The position numbers were made by a program, and so were the translations under genes. DNA of 64,000 bases from DATAGF01 sp963813355 (lineage in GTDB: Bacteria; Actinomycetota; Thermoleophilia; Miltoncostaeales; Miltoncostaeaceae). Location of the stretch: contig CAWEYS010000016.1 of the NCBI GenBank assembly GCA_963813355.1, positions 186,001 to 250,000 of the forward strand, in the 5' to 3' direction. The notes under the pieces were generated by a model. That model saw nothing but the letters and a program-made list of their open reading frames with translations, did no database searches and was not told the DNA's origin. This document shows, piece by piece, positions 9,855 through 20,208 of this stretch (position 1 is its first letter; each line of letters begins with the position of its first letter).

Positions 9855-11076
9855 GCAGCCCCGCCCGAGCGCGAGGCGCTCGCCCCCGAGCTCGCTGGGG
9901 CCGGCGCGCCGATCCCGGGCTACGTCTCGATCGTCGACCCCGTGCCTGAACGAGGAGCTGGTCGTCGGCGAGTTCGTCGACTGGTGCCACGAGGGGCTCG
10001 CGCGGGCCGGGCGTCGAGGGCGAGATCGTGATCGTCGACAGCTCCACCGACCGCTCGGCCGGAGATCGCCGAGGCGCACGGCGCGCGCGTGCTGCGCACG
10101 CCCAAGCGCGGCCTGGGGCGCGCCTACATCGACGCCATCCCCCAGCTCCGCGGCGAGTGGATCATCATGGGCGACTGCGACCTCACGTACGACTTCCGCG
10201 AGATCCGGCCCTTCGTCGACCAGCTCGCCGAGGGCTACGAGTTCGTCATGGGCAGCCGCTTCCGCGGCTACATCGAGCCGGGCGCGATGCCCAAGCTGCA
10301 CCAGTTCTTCGGCACCCCCCTGACGACCTGGATCCTCAACCGGATGTACGGCTCGCGGTTCAGCGACATCCACTGCGGGATGCGGGCGATGACCGCCGAC
10401 GCGCTGCGGCGCATCGACCTGCAGAGCCAGTCGTGGGAGTACGCGTCGGAGATGGTCGTCAAGGCGGCCAAGCTGCGGCTGCGCACGACCGAGGTGCCGG
10501 TCCGCTTCTACAAGGACCGCGAGGGCCGCGAGAGCCACCACAAGCGCGCGGGCTGGTGGTCGCCCTGGGCGGCGGGCTGGCGCAACCTGCAGCGTGATGT
10601 TCCTCTACGCGCCCGACTTCTTCCTCGTCGTGCCCGGGCTGCGTGATGCTCGTCGCTGGGGCTCGCTGCTGTCGCTCGGCGCTGGTCGGCGGGCCCGGTC
10701 GAGATCGGCGGCCTCGGCCTCGACCTGCACTGGATGCTGCTCGGGCTCGCGCTGACCCTGCTCGGCTACAGCGCCCTGCAGCTCGGGGTGCTCGCGCGCG
10801 TCCACTACGACTTCGACCCGCGCTTCACCGACCGCGTCGCTGCGCGCTGCTGACCATCGACCGCGGGAGCCTCGTCGCGGCGGTGCTGCTGCTGGCGCCG
10901 GGCTGGTGCTCGACGGGATCCTGCTGGAGGACTGGATCAGCCACGGCTTCCGGCTGACGCGACCTCTCCTACTTCGGCGCCCTCGGCCTGCTGCTGATCG
11001 TGCTCGGCTTCCAGACCTTCACCTTCACGCTCCTGCTGCAGATGGTCGGGCGCCGCGGCGCGGCGCGCGCCGGTGA
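9851..11076 (+). CDS. Membrane-linked GT2 glycosyltransferase (DPM1-like, with C-terminal membrane helices)
   Basis: GT2 fold: YVSIVDPCLNEELVVGEFVDW, IVIVDSSTDRSAEIA, the DxD metal motif in WIIMGDCDLTYDF, GSRFRGY and DIHCGMRAM. After RAGWWSPWAAGWRNLR come about four hydrophobic segments (for example LDLHWMLLGLALTLLGYSAL and FGALGLLLIVLGFQTF). Such enzymes move a sugar from a nucleotide donor to polyprenyl phosphate at the inner face of the membrane. The GTG start overlaps the methyltransferase stop; the tail is broken by at least four single-base shifts (about 10600-10960). About 405 residues when repaired, ending at TGA 11074-11076. Confidence 0.75.
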
Positions 11077-11753
11077 GCGCGCGCAGCGGCCGCCGGCCGC
11101 CGCGAGTCGTACGGCGAGCGCGGCCTCAGCCCGGTCGACCGCCTCGGGCGTGGCCCTGTCGGTGCGGGCCGTGCTGCGCGGCGCGCCGCCTGTCGCCGCC
11201 GCCGCGGCGTCCTCGACCTGGGCTGCGGCCACGAGGCGACCCTGCTGCGCGCGCTGGCGCCGCGGATCGCCTCGGGCATCGGCGTCGACCTGCGCGTCTC
11301 GGACGAGGCCAAGGCGGTGCCGGGGCTGAGCTTCGTGGAGGCGCCGATCGAGGAGGCGCTGCCCGCGGTCGAGGACGCCTCGGCCGACCTCGTGCTGCTG
11401 ATCTCGGTGCTCGAGCACCTCGACGACGCGCCCTGGGCGCTGGCCCGAGTGCCGCCGCGTGCTGGCGCCCGGCGGCGTCCTGATCGTCAACGTCCCGACC
11501 TGGGCGGGCAAGTCGCTCCTCGAGCTGTCGGCCTTCCGCCTCGGCACTCTCGCCGGCGTGCGAGATGGACGACCACCGCATGTACTACGGCCGCCGCGAC
11601 CTCTGGCCGCTGCTGGTGCGGGCCGGCTTCCGGCCGAGCCGCATCCGCCTGCGCTACCACAAGCTCGGACTCAACCTCTTCGCCAGGGCGACGGCCCCTG
11701 AGCCCGCCTCGGGGGTGCCGGTAGAGTGCCCGCCGTGGCGGGAGCGGCCATGA
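11073..11753 (+). CDS. Class I SAM-dependent methyltransferase
   Basis: GTG start in a GTGA overlap. Repaired sequence shows VLDLGCGHEATLLRAL, then GVDLRVSDEAKAVPG, ADLVLLISVLEHLDDAPWAL and VLAPGGVLIVNVPTWAGKS, a standard Methyltransf_11/23 arrangement. The conserved MDDHRMYYGRRDLWPLLVRAGF segment near the end is common in methyltransferases next to glycosyltransferases. Shifts near 11100, 11190, 11450 and 11560. About 226 residues, ending at 11753 overlapping the second TylF-like gene. Substrate unknown, likely a lipid-linked sugar given the preceding GT2. Confidence 0.7.
11722..11727 (+). promoter_or_regulatory. -10 box TAGAGT, possible internal leaderless promoter
   Basis: TAGAGT is followed after 7 bases by GTG 11735, which is in frame with the TylF-like gene. 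This would give an internal leaderless start inside the operon. It overlaps the coding end of the upstream methyltransferase. Confidence 0.4.
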
Positions 11754-12572
11754 GCGGCGCGAGGAGGACGGGCGGTGGCCGCGGATCGACGGCGCGCCGC
11801 TGGATGCGCCGGCTCGTTCCGGCCGAGGTGCAGGCGCCGCCGCCCGGGCTCGCGCGCCGGCTGGTCGCCCGCACCGGCTACTTCCGCCTGCGCACCTGGG
11901 CGGCGGCCCACGGCGAGACGGTCCCCGACGCGCGCGCTCTACCAGCCGCTCTACTCGCCCTGGCTCGGCGACCTGGCCTTCGAGCGGGCCTACGCCGCGG
12001 CCGCAGGGCCGCACGCTGGTCAGCCGCGACCGCTGCTACGTGCTCTGGCGCACCCTCACCCAGGCCCTGGCGCTCGACGGCGACCTGGTCGAGTGCGGCG
12101 TCTTCCGCGGCGGCACGGCGCTGCTCGAGGCGACGACCGTGCGCGACGCCGGCGGCGAGCGGCCGCTGCACCTGGTCGACAGCTTCGCCGGCATGCCGAG
12201 CGTCACCGAGGGGACGGACCGCTTCGAGGAGGGCGACCTCGGCTCGACCTCGGCCGACGTCGGTGCGCGCGGCGCTCGCCCCCTTCCCGTTCGCGCGCGT
12301 CCACGAGGGCGTGATCCCGGCGATCCTCGACGAGGTCGGCGTCGAGCGGGTGGCCTGGGCCCACATCGACGTCAACGTCTACGCCGCCGTCCGGGACTGC
12401 CTCGAGTTCCTCTACCCGCGCATGGCCCCCGGCGGGGTCGATCGTGCTCGACGACTACGGCTTCCCGAGCTGTCCCGGCGCCCGCCGCGCGGTGGACGAG
12501 TTCTTCGCCGGCCGCCCGGAGGCCCCGCTGTGCCTTCCCACCGGCCAATGCCTGATCGTCAAGCTGCCGTAG
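11735..12572 (+). CDS. TylF/MycF-family sugar O-methyltransferase, copy 2 (frameshifted)
   Basis: Paralog of the gene at 8149-9003, collinear over nearly the whole length. It has LARRLVARTGYFRLRTWAAA, LYQPLYSPWLGD, VECGVFRGGTALLEA, LHLVDSFAGMP, WAHIDVNVYAAVRDCLEF and VLDDYGFPSCPG, and ends CLPTGQCLIVKLP. The aspartates that bind the metal in TylF enzymes are kept. The start is GTG 11735, 7 bases after TAGAGT, or ATG 11750 in a 4-base overlap with the upstream stop. Shifts near 11937, 12003, 12265 and 12440. About 275 residues. The two copies suggest methylation of two positions or two sugars. Confidence 0.8.
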
Positions 12573-12589
12573 CGGCGCCGGCCGGAGCG

Positions 12590-14317
12590 CCGCCGAGCCC
12601 GGCGCGGCACGCTCGCGCGCGCGCGGCCGCCGCCTGCTGACGGCCGAGACGCCTGGTGCTCGGCGCGTGCGCGCATCGTCGGTCTGCGCCTTCTACTTCT
12701 GGACCGCGTACAGCGGCGGCCCGGGCAGCGGCTACTACGCGCGCCCTGACCGACGCCTTCATCGACGGCCAGACAGCCCTCCGTCACGCCGCCGCCGCCG
12801 GAGCTGCTGGCGCTCGACGACCCGTACGACCCGGCCCAGAACGCGCCCTACCGGCTCCACGACGCGAGCCTCTACGAGGGCCGCTGGTACCTCTACTTCG
12901 GCCCCTCGCCCGTCGCTGCTCTACCTGCCGCTGCGGGCGGTGGGCGTCGACGCTGAGCGACGCGTTCGCGATCGCGCTCTTCGGCTCGGCCGGCTTCCTG
13001 TTCGCGCTCGCGCTGATGCGCTTCCTCGATCGAGCGCTACCGGCCCCGGACCGTCGCTGGCGACGCGCGCCGTGGCGCCGTGGTGCTACTCGGCCTCGGC
13101 GAACGTCGTGCCCTTCCTCCTGCGCCGGCCGGCGGTCTACGAGGTCGCGATCGCGGCGGGCTACTGCTTCCTGCTCGCGGCGCTCTACCTGACGCTGACC
13201 GGCGCGCTGCGCGAGCGGCCGAGCCTCGTGCGCCTGGCCGGGCGGCAGCCTCGCCCTGGGGCTGGCGGCCGGGGCGCGCGCCGCACCTGCTGCTGGCGCT
13301 GCCGGTGTTCGCTGTGGGCGTGGTACCGCGCGCTGCGCGGCGCGCGGCGGGCCTGCGGCGCGCCGCCGGGCCGACCTGCGCCGCCTGGCCGCCGCCGCGC
13401 TCGGCCCCGTCGGCGCTCTGCCTCGTGCTGCTCGCGGCTCTACAACGTCGTGCGGTTCGGGTCGCTGACCGAGTTCGGCCAGACGTACCAGCTCGGCGGC
13501 ATCAAGACGAGCACGCTCGATCGCTTCGACGTCGGCCGCCTGGTGCCCGGGGCTCTTCTTCTACCTGCTGTCACCGCCCCGAGCCTGGACCTGATCTTCC
13601 CGTTCGCCCACCTGGCACCGCCGAGCTATCCCGGGACGCTGTCGTCCGAGTACGCCGCCGGGCTCGAGCCGGTGGCCGGCGCGCTGGCGACGACGCCGCT
13701 GCTGGTGCTCGCCTTCGCGGCGCCGGTGCTGCTCGCGCGCGAGCGGCGCCGGCGGCCCGAGGACATGTGCTCGCATCGCTGCTCCTGCTCGCCGCGCTGC
13801 TGGTCATGGCCGTCCCGCTGCTGTCGCTTCAACGGGGCGACGATGCGGTACGAGGTGGACTGGGTCACGCTCGCGATGCTCGCCGCCGCTGCTGGTCTGG
13901 CTGCGCGTCGCGACGCGCCTCGCGGGCCGGCGGCTGGCCGGGGCGGCGGTTCGGACCGTGGCGCGTCCTCGGCGGTGCTCGCGACGGCCTTCTTCGGGCC
14001 TCGCGTTCTCGATGACCGGCTACGGCGACACGCTGCGCGACCGAGAACCCGGCCACCTACGAGCGCATCGAGCGCGCGTTCGACTGGGTGCCCGACGCTC
14101 GCGGCCCGCCTGCGCGGCGAGCCCGGTCGTGCTGGAGGTCGGCCCGGCCTTCGCGCCGACGGCGCGACCGCGGTGCGGCTCGCCGCGCCTGGCGCCGGCG
14201 TCGTCGACGCTGCGGGCGACTCTTCGACTGGAACCCGGCGCTCCCGGCCGGCTCGGATCGTGCGCCTCGCGCGTCGAGGGCTCGGACGGCGTCGCCCGCA
14301 CGCTATCCCGCTCGTGA
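12590..14317 (+). CDS. Large multi-pass membrane protein, possible lipid-linked glycosyltransferase (heavily frameshifted)
   Basis: Pieced from three frames. Near the start are YYALTDAFIDGQTAL, ALDDPYDPAQNAPYRLHDA and GRWYLYFGPSPSLLLYLPLR, a pattern I associate with uncharacterised GT39/GT87-like membrane proteins of actinobacteria. Many hydrophobic stretches follow (FAIALFGSAGFLFALAL, VAIAAGYCFLLAALYLTLTG, GALATTPLLVLAFAAPVLLA), then a soluble C-terminal part (VVLEVGPAFAPDG...). No catalytic residue can be assigned. Single-base insertions occur about every 60-150 bases, so length (about 560 residues) and start are not resolved. The end is TGA 14315-14317. It resembles the convergent gene at 16664-18989 in layout. 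Confidence 0.55.
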
Positions 14318-14516
14318 ACCGCGACATGACGATCCGCGCCGGGACCCGGAGCGGGGGCCTGCAGGACATTCGCATCGCGTGGATCCTCGTCCGTGCGGTG
14401 CGTCGCGCCCGGGCCGGCGACCGCCCGCCCCGCCGGATTCGCCATCCGGGCACCCGGGTCGTCGGGTGGCCGCGGCGGTGAAGGGCCCCGCCGCGGATGG
14501 GTACGATGCCCGGGAC

Positions 14517-14980
14517 GTGGTGACCCGTTCCGTCGCTCGCGGCCGCGTCGGCGCCTCGTCCAGCGCATGCCGAGCCGGTCGCGGTGCTCTCGAAGTTCGC
14601 CTTCACGGGCGCCTTGGTCGCGGGCGACCCACCTCGGCCTGGTGACCGGCATGGTGCTCGGCGGCGTGCCGATCCAGGTCGCGCTGGCCATCGCCTACAT
14701 CGTCGCGCATCGCCATGCACTTCACCCTCAACCGCCAGTGGGTCTTCCGCCACGAGTCCGGCTACGCGCTGCACTTCAGCGCCCAGGGGGTGCGCTACCT
14801 GCTCGCCGCGGCGCTTCTCCTACGCCGGCACCGCCGATCGGCGTCGCGGTCCTGCCCGGCCGCGCTCGGCATCCCCGAGCTCGCGGCCTTCTTCCTGATG
14901 ACCGGCGTGATGGCCTGCATCACGTTCGCGATCCTGCACCTCTGGGTGTTCCACGCCGCGCCGCGGGCGGGGCGTCGTGA
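14517..14980 (+). CDS. GtrA-like membrane protein (polyprenyl-linked sugar flippase type)
   Basis: Four membrane segments as in GtrA: FAFTGALVAATHLGLVTGMV, VALAIAYIVAIAMHFTLNRQ, VRYLLAAALSYAGTAIGVA and AFFLMTGVMACITFAILHLW. The HFTLNRQWVFRHESG signature is diagnostic for the GtrA family (about 150 residues expected, 148 here when repaired). GtrA proteins work with GtrB-type GT2 enzymes, and such an enzyme starts in the GTGA overlap at its end. The likely start is GTG 14517, 9 bases after a TACGAT box (14502-14507); ATG 14506 leads to an early stop. Shifts near 14575, 14628, 14712 and 14815. Confidence 0.75.
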
Positions 14981-15974
14981 GCCGGCCGCTGGTCTCCGTG
15001 GTGGTCCCGTGCCTCAACGAGGAGGACAACGTCGGCCCGCTCTACGAGCGGCTGCGCGCGACGCTGGTCGGCGGCCGAGGTGGACTACGAGATCATCTTC
15101 AGCCTCGACCCCTGCACCGACGCGACCGAGGACCGCATCCGCGAGATCCGGCTGCTCGACCCGGCGGTGAAGATGCTGCGCCTGTCGCGGCGCTTCGGCC
15201 AGCCGGCGGCGACGCTGGCCGGCATCCGCATGGCCTCGGGGGACGCGGTCGTCGTCATCGACTGCGACCTGCAGGACCCGCCCGAGCTGATCGGCGACAT
15301 GATCGGCCGCTGGTCGCAGGGCTTCGACGTCGTCTACGCCCAGCGCCGCTCGCGCGCCGGCGAGACGCTGCCGAAGCGGATCGTCGCCGCGCTCGGGTAC
15401 CGCGTCATCCGGCGCGTGGCGGAGGTCGAGATCCCGCCGAACACGGGCGACTTCCGCCTCATGAGCCGGCGCGTGGTCGACGAGGTGCTGCGCGCTCAAC
15501 GAGACCCACGGCTTCCTGCGCGGGCTCACCGCGCTGGTCGGCTTCCCCCAGGCCAGCGTGCTCTACGACCGCGACCCGCGGGCGACCGGCGACGGCAAGT
15601 ACAACCGCTTCACCGGCTCGGTGCGGATCGGGCTCAACGGGATCATCGGCTTCTCGCGCTACCCGCTCCAGATCATCACCTGGATCGGCCTGATCACCTT
15701 CACCTTCGCGATGGTGCTCGGCGCTGGTCTACCTGTGCCTGCGGCTCGCGGGCGTCGAGATCGTCTGGGGCAACCCGACCCTGGTCATCATCATCTCCTT
15801 CTTCAGCGGCATCCAGCTGCTGAGCCTCGGGGTGATCGGCGAGTACGTCGGCCGCATCTACGACGAGGTCAAGCGGCGGCCGCTGTTCGTCGTCGACGCG
15901 CTCGAGGGCTTCGAGCGGCCGATGGCCGAGCTCGAGGGCGACCGGCGCCGGCGCGCGAGCGCTCCTCGACCTGA
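14977..15974 (+). CDS. GtrB-type GT2 polyprenyl-phosphate glycosyltransferase
   Basis: GT2 fold with SVVVPCLNEEDNVGPLYERL, FSLDPCTDATEDRI, RLSRRFGQPAATLAGI, the catalytic-site metal motif in VVVIDCDLQDPPEL, and YAQRRSRAGET. Two C-terminal membrane helices follow (LQIITWIGLITFTFAMVLGA and LVIIISFFSGIQLLSLGVIG), then the GEYVGRIYDEVKRRPLF tail, the standard end of this family. Transfers a sugar to undecaprenyl phosphate for flipping by GtrA. Shifts near 15077, 15497, 15723 and 15955; about 330 residues. The tail stop is read at TGA 15972-15974, 5 bases before the next GTG. Confidence 0.82.
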
Positions 15975-15979
15975 CGCGC

Positions 15980-16683
15980 GTGACGGACGGCCTCCCGCCG
16001 GTCGCGATCCTCGCCGGCGGCCTCGGCACGCGCCTCGGCGACGCGGCGGGCGGGCTGCCCAAGGGCATGGTGCCGGTCGCGGGCCGCCCGTTCCTCGAGC
16101 ACGTGATGCAGCGCCTGCGCCGCGGCGGCGCGCGCGGGTGGTGATCTGCCGCGGCCACCTCGGCGAGGCGATCGAGGCGGGCCTCGGCGACGGCGCGCCG
16201 CTTCGGGCTGTCGATCGCCTACTCCGACGAGGGCCCGACGCCGATCGGCACCGCGGGCGCCCTGCGGCGCGCGCTGCCCCTGCTGGGCGAGCGCTTCCTG
16301 GTCATGTACGGCGACACCTACCTGCGCGTTGACTACGCGGCCGCCGCCGCCCGCCACGAGCGCTCGGGCTCGCCGGCGCTCATGACCGTGCTGCGCAACC
16401 GCGGCCGCTGGGGGCCGAGCAACGTCGTCTACGCGCGCGGTCGGGTGCTGGCCTACGACAAGCGCACGCCCCCGCCGGGCGCCGAGTGGATCGACTACGG
16501 CCTCCTGGCGCTGACGCCGCGCGGCGCTGGCGGGCGACGAGGCCGACCTCGCCGACGTCCTCAGCGGCCTCGCCGCGCGGCCGGGCACTGGCCGGCCTGC
16601 CGGTGCGCGCCCGCTTCTACGAGATCGGCACCCCCGAGGCGCTCGAGGAGACCGACCGCTTCCTCAGCCGGGCGGCGCGCTGA
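15980..16683 (+). CDS. hddC: D-glycero-D-manno-heptose 1-phosphate guanylyltransferase-like nucleotidyltransferase
   Basis: Nucleotidyltransferase: the N-terminal VAILAGGLGTRLGDAAGGLP with the following Lys (LPKGMVPVAGRPFLEHV) is the NTP-binding signature. FLVMYGDTYLRVDY provides the metal-binding Asp, and EWIDYGLLALTPR and YEIGTPEALEETDRFL finish the fold. About 232 residues, the size of HddC-type enzymes, lacking the left-handed helix domain of larger pyrophosphorylases. HddC makes GDP-heptose from heptose 1-phosphate; nucleotide choice cannot be read from sequence here. Shifts near 16135, 16203, 16525 and 16582. As last gene of the operon it completes the heptose pathway begun at 435. Its TGA sits in an inverted repeat shared with the convergent gene. 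Confidence 0.75.
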
Positions 16684-16684
16684 G
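16663..16684. terminator. Inverted repeat carrying both stop codons of a convergent gene pair
   Basis: CTCAGC (16663-16668) and GCTGAG (16679-16684) form a 6-bp stem with a 10-base GC-rich loop. The minus-strand TGA (16666-16664) and plus-strand TGA (16681-16683) lie in the two arms. No T-run follows, so termination activity is only suggested by position. Confidence 0.4.
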
Positions 16685-18989
16685 CGCCGCAGGTCCCTGC
16701 GACCGCAGGCCATCAGCGGGCCGGCCGGGTCGCCCGGCGGCGACCGGCCGCGCCCGGGGCGCGCGTCGAGCGTCACGGGCGTCGTCGAGCGCGGCGGGCA
16801 GCGCGAGGTCGATCGCCGACCGTGACGAGGGCGTCGGCCGGCGAGGCGCCGCGCGGCGGCCGCGCCCGGCGCGGACAGGATCAGCGATCCGCGGGCCGCG
16901 CGTAGCTGGCGACCTCCATCTCCAGGCGCGCCCGCGCGGCCGCTGCGCCGCGGTTGCGTGACCACGAGCTCGACCGGGCCCGAGGTCCAGGCGAAGACGC
17001 CCGTCGCCGTCGCGCTCCGGCGGGTACCACCCCGTCCCGTAGGTCGTCACGTCGAGGACGGGCGCCGCGTGCCAGCGCGTAGGTGCCGTTCGTCCAGATC
17101 GGCGTGCGGTCGGTCGCGACCGGCTGGGGCCGCGGCCGTCAGGACGTCGGTCCACGGGCGGGCCGGGCGCCACTCCGGCGCCCCGCCGCCGGTGAGGTAG
17201 GAGGCCGTGCTGCCGAGCCCGACCGCCGTGAGCTCGGGCGGCCGGTCGCCGAAGTACGCGGCCATCATCCGGTACTGGAAGGAGCGCGGCGTCGGGCGCC
17301 GCGCCCTCGACCAGCACGCGTCGAGCCCGGCGGCAGCTCGGCGAGCGCGCGGCCCATCTCGACGTCGGCGGCGCGGAACCCGGTGCCGGGGTCGACCGAC
17401 GCCTCGCAGGTTGTCGGCTGGTGACCGGGATCCAGATGGCGGCGACGCACGCCGAGCGCCGACCAGGCGCACGGCGCGGCGCCGCGAGCCGCGCGACCGG
17501 GCAGCAGGCCGATGACGGCCAGCCCGGCGAGGACCGCGCCGCCCGAGATCAGCCCCTTGTAGACCTGGTAGGGCAGCTCGTCGACGACCCGGTAGCGCAC
17601 CACGATCGCCGCGCACGTCACGAGGACGCCCGCGGCGACCGCGAGCGAGGGCGACCCGCCGCGCGGTCCAGCCGCCGCCACGGGCGTCAGCGCGACGCGC
17701 GAAGGCGGCGCCGACGATCAGCGAGAGCCCGCGAAGGCCGGCCAGCCGAGCGCGCCGCGCCCCGGACAGCGGGAAGACCGAGCGCCGAGCCGAGGAAGAT
17801 GCGCCGCGTACGCCTCGCCGGGAGAGGAAGCCGGCGAGCGCGTTGATCGGCGGCGTCGTCGAGGAAGAGCAGGTTCTCGACGCCGCGGACCACCTGGATC
17901 GGCGCGGTCGACGAGCGACGGCGGCCGCGAGCACCGCGAGCAGCGCGGCGGCCCGGCCGGCGCGCCGCGCCAGCCCCGGCCCCGCCGAGGCGCCGCAGCG
18001 ACGGCGTCGCCCACGCCGGCGCCGTCGGGCGCGAGGAGCGCGATCGCGACGAGCGGCAGCACCAGCCACGGCGCGCATGGCCGGGTAGACGCCGATCAGG
18101 GCCGCCGCCGGCGACGGCGGCGACGACCAGCCGCCGCCAGCCCGGGCGCGGCCGCGAAGCAGCGCGAACGGCCGCCGACCGCGAACGGCCACAGGCAGAT
18201 GCTCACGAACTGGGTCGTGTAGTTCTCGACGAACGGGATCGCCAGCGACGGGGCTCGCGACGGCGACCGCGACCAGGCCGGCGCCGACGGCCGGTCGAGG
18301 CGCGGCCGCAGGGCGCGCGGCGAGCGGTCGCCCAGCCGCCGACGGCCGCCGCGAGCGCCGACGGCGGCGGCGGAGTTGACCACCTCGAAGCCCTGCGCGG
18401 CCGAGGAGCGTGGCGAGCATCGCGGCGAAGTGCTCGAAGCCGAAGCCGAAGTCGCAGTCGATCGGTCGTCCACGGGACGAAGCGTGAGCGGCTCGGCGAG
18501 GTTCGGCGGCGACGTCGCGCGGGAAGCGGGTGGTCCTTGAGCCAGTCGACCAGGGTCGCGTAGCCCCAGCCGTCGTTGTTGCGTCACGGCGATGGTGGTC
18601 GCGAAGCCCTGCTCGATCGTCGGGCGCGAGGATCAGGCAGCCCGGCGATCGCGCCGCGGCCGAGCACCGCGGCCTCCGCCCAGGTCGGGCCGCAGCGCCG
18701 CGGCGAGGCTCGCGAGCCGGCCGCCCGGGCCGGCGGCCCGCGGAGCGCGGAGCGCGACCGCGAGCGCGAGCGCGGCGACGACGATCGCCGAGCGCGACCG
18801 GCGCCGCCCGGCGATCCGGGCATGAGCGCGCCCAGCGGGTAGAGCAGCGTGACCAGGACGCAGAGCCCGAGCGGGATGGTCGCGAAGCCGACCCAGCGCC
18901 CGCGGGGGTCGAGCAGCCCGGCGAGCGCGACGCCGGCGAGGCAGGCAGAGCACCAGCCCGAGCCCGTAGATGCTCAGGACGGCGGCCAT
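16664..18989 (-). CDS. Large multi-pass membrane protein, last gene of the Wzm/Wzt operon (heavily frameshifted)
   Basis: Starts at ATG 18989 (MAAVLSIYGLGLVLCLP), sharing TGATG with the stop of the GT4 gene upstream. Pieces in all three frames show repeated hydrophobic spans (LLVAVAVASPLLAIPFVENY, ALIGVYPAMRAWLVLPLVAI, ISGGAVLAGLAVIGLLPG) and soluble stretches (FGFGFEHFAAMLATLL, QYRMMAAYFGDRPPELTAVG), ending in a beta-rich C-terminal part. About 770 residues. I do not recognise the family; its layout (membrane core plus outer domain) is like that of GT39/GT83-type or other envelope-assembly proteins. Insertions are too dense to model topology. It is convergent with the hddC-like gene. Confidence 0.5.
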
Positions 18990-20208
18990 CAGGCGTCGCC
19001 GCCCACGGCGACCGCCGCGGACCCGCGGCGAGCGCGAGCGCGTCGAGCCAGACCGCGCGCACGCGGTCCCAGCTGCACGACTCGGCGTCACGAAGCGGCG
19101 GCCCTGGCGGCCGATCGCGTCGGCCAGGGGCCGCGCGCGCGCCAGCAGGTCGAGCATGGCGGCGTACTCGTCGCCGTCGCGGTACCAGAGGCCGCCGCCC
19201 GAGCGGCGCGACTGGCCCACCAGCACCGGCGAGGCGGCGTTCGCCAGCGTCGGCCGCCCGTGGGACCACGCCTCGAGCTGGACGAGCGACAGGCTCTCGT
19301 ACGGCGACGGCAGCACGACGACGGCCGCGCCGGCGAGCGCGTCGTGCTTGACGGCGTCCTCGACGTAGCCCAGCCGGTGCAGCCACGGGTGGGCGGGAAG
19401 GGGCGCGTCGCCGCCGCCCGACGAGCACCAGGTCGAGGCCGTCCGGGCACGGCCCGCCGGTAGCGCGCGTGGTGCTCGACGAGCTCGCCGACCCCCTTCG
19501 AGAGGTCGATCCGCCCGACGCAGAGCGCGTAGGGCCGCGCGACGCCGAGCGCGCGCCATGCGGCGCCGGATCGGACGGCGGCGGCGGGGTCGAGGCCCCA
19601 GCCCGGCCACGCGGGCGCGGTCGTCGCCCACGCCGAAGCGCTCGCGCGCCAGCTCGCGCTCCTCCTCGGTGGAGAAGATCAGGGCGCGCGCGGCGTCGAA
19701 CACGCCCGCGGAAGATCGCGAGCCGGGCCGGCGGCTCGTCGTGCAGCGTCGGCACCAGCAGCGCGCGGTCGGCCACCAGGCCGATCGCGTCCGCCGTCGT
19801 GCGGTAGAGGTAGGTGACGAAGGCCACCGCGTCGTAGCGGCCGCCCTCGTCGCGCAGGTGCGCCGACCAGCCCGGGCGCGTCGGGGCCCTGGGCGTCCAT
19901 CCAGCGCCGCGCGAGCGCCGCGTCGTGCGGGCGCCGCGTAGGCGCGCGCGCGAGAGGGCGTCGAAGGCGGCGCCGTCGCGCTCGCGCGCCACCGGGAAGC
20001 GCACCACGCGCACCCCCTCCACGTCCTGCTCGCCGGCCGGGTAGTGGTTGGCCCAGGTGCGGTAGTCGAGGGCGGTGGTGGTGAGGACGGTGAGGTCGAG
20101 GTCGCCCGCCAGCAGCCGGGCGACCCGGCGCGCGAGCTGCTCGGCGCCGCCGTTCACCTCGGGCCCGTAGCGCTGCACGACCAGCGCCACCCGCGACGGC
20201 CGCCCCAT
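18989..20208 (-). CDS. GT4-family glycosyltransferase (QRYG-type, paralog of 41046-42221)
   Basis: The N-terminus VALVVQRYGPEVNGGAEQLA is the donor-free Rossmann start of GT4 enzymes; TVLTTTALDYRTWANHYPAG, VAFVTYLYRTTADAIGL and LVPTLHDEPPARLAIFRG follow. The nucleotide-sugar site contains SPYESLSLVQLEAWSHGRPT with the E-x7-E spacing of GT4, then VGQSRRSGGGLWYRDGDEYA. About 400 residues when repaired. Shifts lie near 19050, 19415-19460, 19600, 19705, 19880 and 19940. Matches the 41.0-42.2 kb gene motif by motif. Shares TGATG at both ends with its neighbours, so it is translationally coupled. Confidence 0.78.
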
